Source: Gari tellinella (lineage: Eukaryota > Mollusca > Bivalvia > Cardiida > Psammobiidae). Taken from it: 64,000 nucleotides of DNA. Below, one piece after another: positions 62,800-64,000 of the stretch. The DNA is taken from contig OV277861.1 in assembly GCA_922989275.2 (NCBI GenBank), positions 52,553,623 to 52,617,622 of the forward strand. Reading direction: 5' to 3'. The translations under genes were made by a program, and so were the position numbers. The notes beneath the pieces were generated by a model, which saw only the letters and a list, made by a program, of their open reading frames with translations, did not search any database and was not told the DNA's origin. Positions within the stretch are counted from its first letter, which is position 1. Each line of letters opens with the position of its first letter.

Positions 62800-63314
62800 T
62801 TTTTTGTAAAACATATATAGTCTGCATTGTTTACCACTTTCATTTTGAAGTTTACGCGTGTAACTGAGAGAGACTGTTGTACTTTATTAAAGAACAAACA
62901 TCCAGGGTTATTTTGCACTGTTAGCCAATTATCCGTAAGGAATGTGGTCCAACATTCTCGATCTGACAGCTATCTCTGTAAGTTTAAATAACATAAGTAG
63001 TTAAGAGATAGTGACAAACGGACACAGATTTCCAGAGTAAAATTCTCTGTTTTTTTCTGGGCGAGTCAGATCGGTTTTAGTTTTGTTTTGGCGTTATAAG
63101 TTTGTTTTAAGCTTGTGTTATTACAAGTTGTTTTCAAAATCTTATTTTATATCTTCAAATATATTTAGCGAAATATTGTATTCGCTGCATCTCAGATGGT
63201 TGGCTACTTTTCTTGTTACTACTCTATATTTGATATAGAGCTCGTTAGTCTGTGTTGCCGTTATTTTGCTCACATGTGACACTATTGTCAGTATTGAACG
63301 CTTGCTCAGTCGAA
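62800..63314 (+). other. Internal non-coding region between A2 and B2
   Basis: AT-rich sequence without a supported frame. It is part of the split-repeat terminus of the DIRS-order element. Confidence 0.55.
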
Positions 63315-63380
63315 TAAACCGCTCGTCTGGTATTGCATTTACTCTTGAGTTGTTTTATTCTTTAGTTAAGCAGAGACTAT
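63315..63380 (+). repeat. Split direct repeat B2
   Basis: Same 66 bp as 62550-62615. It ends GCAGAGACTAT, immediately followed by resumed LINE-C ORF1 codons. Confidence 0.88.
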
Positions 63381-63966
63381 ATATTCACCACGATCTTGCC
63401 CCAGCTGAACGTGCTGCTAGCAGAAACTTTGCTACTATTCTAGGAGCTTTACATTCAAGTAACCTGGCTATGAAGGGATCACGCGTTATTCAGCGGCAAT
63501 CAGACAATGAACGTAGCAGAAACCAACAGCATCAGCGTCCATTTAACCCATTACCACATAGCCTGTTTCTGGTAGTTAAGATATGTGAACTATTAAAGCA
63601 GGTTGAAAGTAAAGCAGAATGCGCCCTAGGGCGCATTCTGCTTTACTTTCAGCCTGCTTTAAGTTACTATCTGCTAGGATATAGAAAATATTTCTTATGG
63701 TTCATATTCACGACAGTATAAAATGGAACTATTTTCTTTGGCGGATGAATAAAATGAATGCGCTAAAAGTCACTTCTATAAGGGAAAGGGTTAATAGTGG
63801 CTCACGCACAGAATCTCACTCTGGTAGTAGTGATCGTAGTGACCGAAGTGGTGAGCGGGGTGACACTCGGCGTTCAGAAACGCGCGATCAGTGGAACGTG
63901 GCCGGTGGCCGCGGGGAAAACAGAGGTCGCGGTCGCCATGGTAACAACAACCGAACCCGTAGGTAG
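63381..63966 (+). pseudogene. LINE-C ORF1, C-terminal part, split by H3
   Basis: After the retroelement the frame resumes with HHDLAPAERAASRNFATILG, the end of the L1-ORF1-like domain, then a Gln/Arg-rich segment. H3 (63547-63790) interrupts it at TTAA. Beyond, the frame continues with SGSRTESHSGSSDRSDRSGE and an RG-rich basic tail (GRGENRGRGRHGNNNRTRR) ending TAG at 63964-63966. The RG-rich tail probably binds RNA. Confidence 0.8.
63547..63790 (+). mobile_element. H3 element inserted in LINE-C ORF1 (TTAA target site)
   Basis: TTAA at 63543-63546 and 63791-63794; ends CCCATTACCACATAGCC and TATAAGGGAAAGGG. The core B palindrome at 63598-63664 has a GCGCCCTAGGGCGC tip, symmetrical on both arms. 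Removing the element and one TTAA restores the reading frame. Confidence 0.88.
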
Positions 63967-64000
63967 ATTAGTGCAGGGTTTTGGAATGTGCGCGGTTGGA
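63967..64000 (+). CDS. LINE-C ORF2, first codons (cut by window end)
   Basis: The 34 bases after the ORF1 stop can be read as SAGFWNVRGW, the start of an APE endonuclease (asparagine in the WNVRG position). No ATG precedes it within the visible stretch. Confidence 0.5.
   Translation, partial: MSAGFWNVRGW

Larger units (their letters stand above)
58517..63380 (+). mobile_element. DIRS-order tyrosine-recombinase retroelement (PAT/Ngaro-like)
   Basis: The element has split direct repeats: A1 (58517-58703), B1 (62550-62615), A2 (62613-62799) and B2 (63315-63380), arranged A1-ORFs-B1A2-B2. A copies are 187 bp and B copies 66 bp, and both pairs appear identical or nearly so by eye. Coding regions are Gag-RT-RNase H (58761-61448) and tyrosine recombinase (61453-62483). 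There is no target duplication; only TAT is shared at all junctions, as expected for recombinase integration of a circle. The long inverted repeats of classical DIRS1 are absent. Confidence 0.88.
57617..64000 (+). mobile_element. LINE-C, 5' part, with two nested insertions
   Basis: A short leader (57617-57637), ORF1 in three pieces (57638-58519, 63381-63546 and 63791-63966) and the first codons of ORF2 (GFWNVRGW, an APE endonuclease start) at the window edge. The insertions are a DIRS-order retroelement (58517-63380) and an H3 element (63547-63790). The 3' part lies outside the window. Confidence 0.82.

Noticed and set aside
67..63664. Intrinsic transcription terminators suggested by strong hairpins
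   Set aside because: The hairpins are parts of mobile elements, lack a following T run in most cases, and a eukaryotic genome does not use such terminators.

Overview
The window looks like animal, invertebrate DNA with no recognisable host gene. It is AT-rich, has no operon or bacterial ribosome-site structure, and consists almost entirely of transposable elements. The content (APE-type LINEs, a tyrosine-recombinase retroelement, tRNA-derived SINEs and very many small palindromic inverted-repeat elements) fits a mollusc, most likely a bivalve. That assignment is my inference from repeat character, not from a marker gene. I name the families locally (H1 to H14, LINE-A to LINE-C) because I cannot search a repeat database.

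Layout. 1-3035: small palindromic elements (H1, H2, H3, H4, H9). 3036-10180: a near full-length LINE on the minus strand (LINE-A), with ORF1, ORF2 and a 2.1 kb 3' UTR ending in an (AAGAT)n tail. 10190-19350: nested small elements and a degenerate SINE. 19352-22332: a 5'-truncated second LINE-A copy on the plus strand, about 98.5% identical to the first in protein. 22333-38400: more small elements, two TTAA-flanked elements carrying a tRNA-like module (H10), a tRNA-like SINE head near 35444, and a solo 77-bp hairpin at 31226-31302. 38400-42760: LINE-B, broken by one frameshift and one stop and carrying a 2A-type motif at its N terminus. 42955-43690: a GC-rich block of CGGCCGCCGTACGG-like motifs. 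43700-57000: a dense small-element field, LINE remnants and a CORE/META-like SINE. 57617-64000: LINE-C, whose ORF1 is split by a complete DIRS-order (PAT/Ngaro-like) retroelement (58517-63380) and by a TTAA element (63547-63790). Its ORF2 begins just before the window ends.

How the parts relate. The autonomous-type elements are LINE-A/B/C (ORF1 chaperone-like protein; endonuclease plus reverse transcriptase) and the tyrosine-recombinase element (Gag zinc knuckle, RT, RNase H, recombinase). All show at least one break or odd stop. The small elements have no coding capacity. Their termini and target duplications (TA, TTAA, 6 bp, about 11 bp) suggest several transposase superfamilies, yet many share one of only a few central palindromes. 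Core A is built around GATCAGACGCC/GGCGTCTGATC. Core B is built around GAAAGTAAAGCAGAA with GCGCC or GCTCC at the tip. Core C is built around TTCAAAGTTAAAACGTGGC. The same hairpin inside elements with unrelated ends is the most unusual signal in the window. A solo core-B hairpin flanked by 10-bp direct repeats suggests that the hairpins themselves may be mobile.
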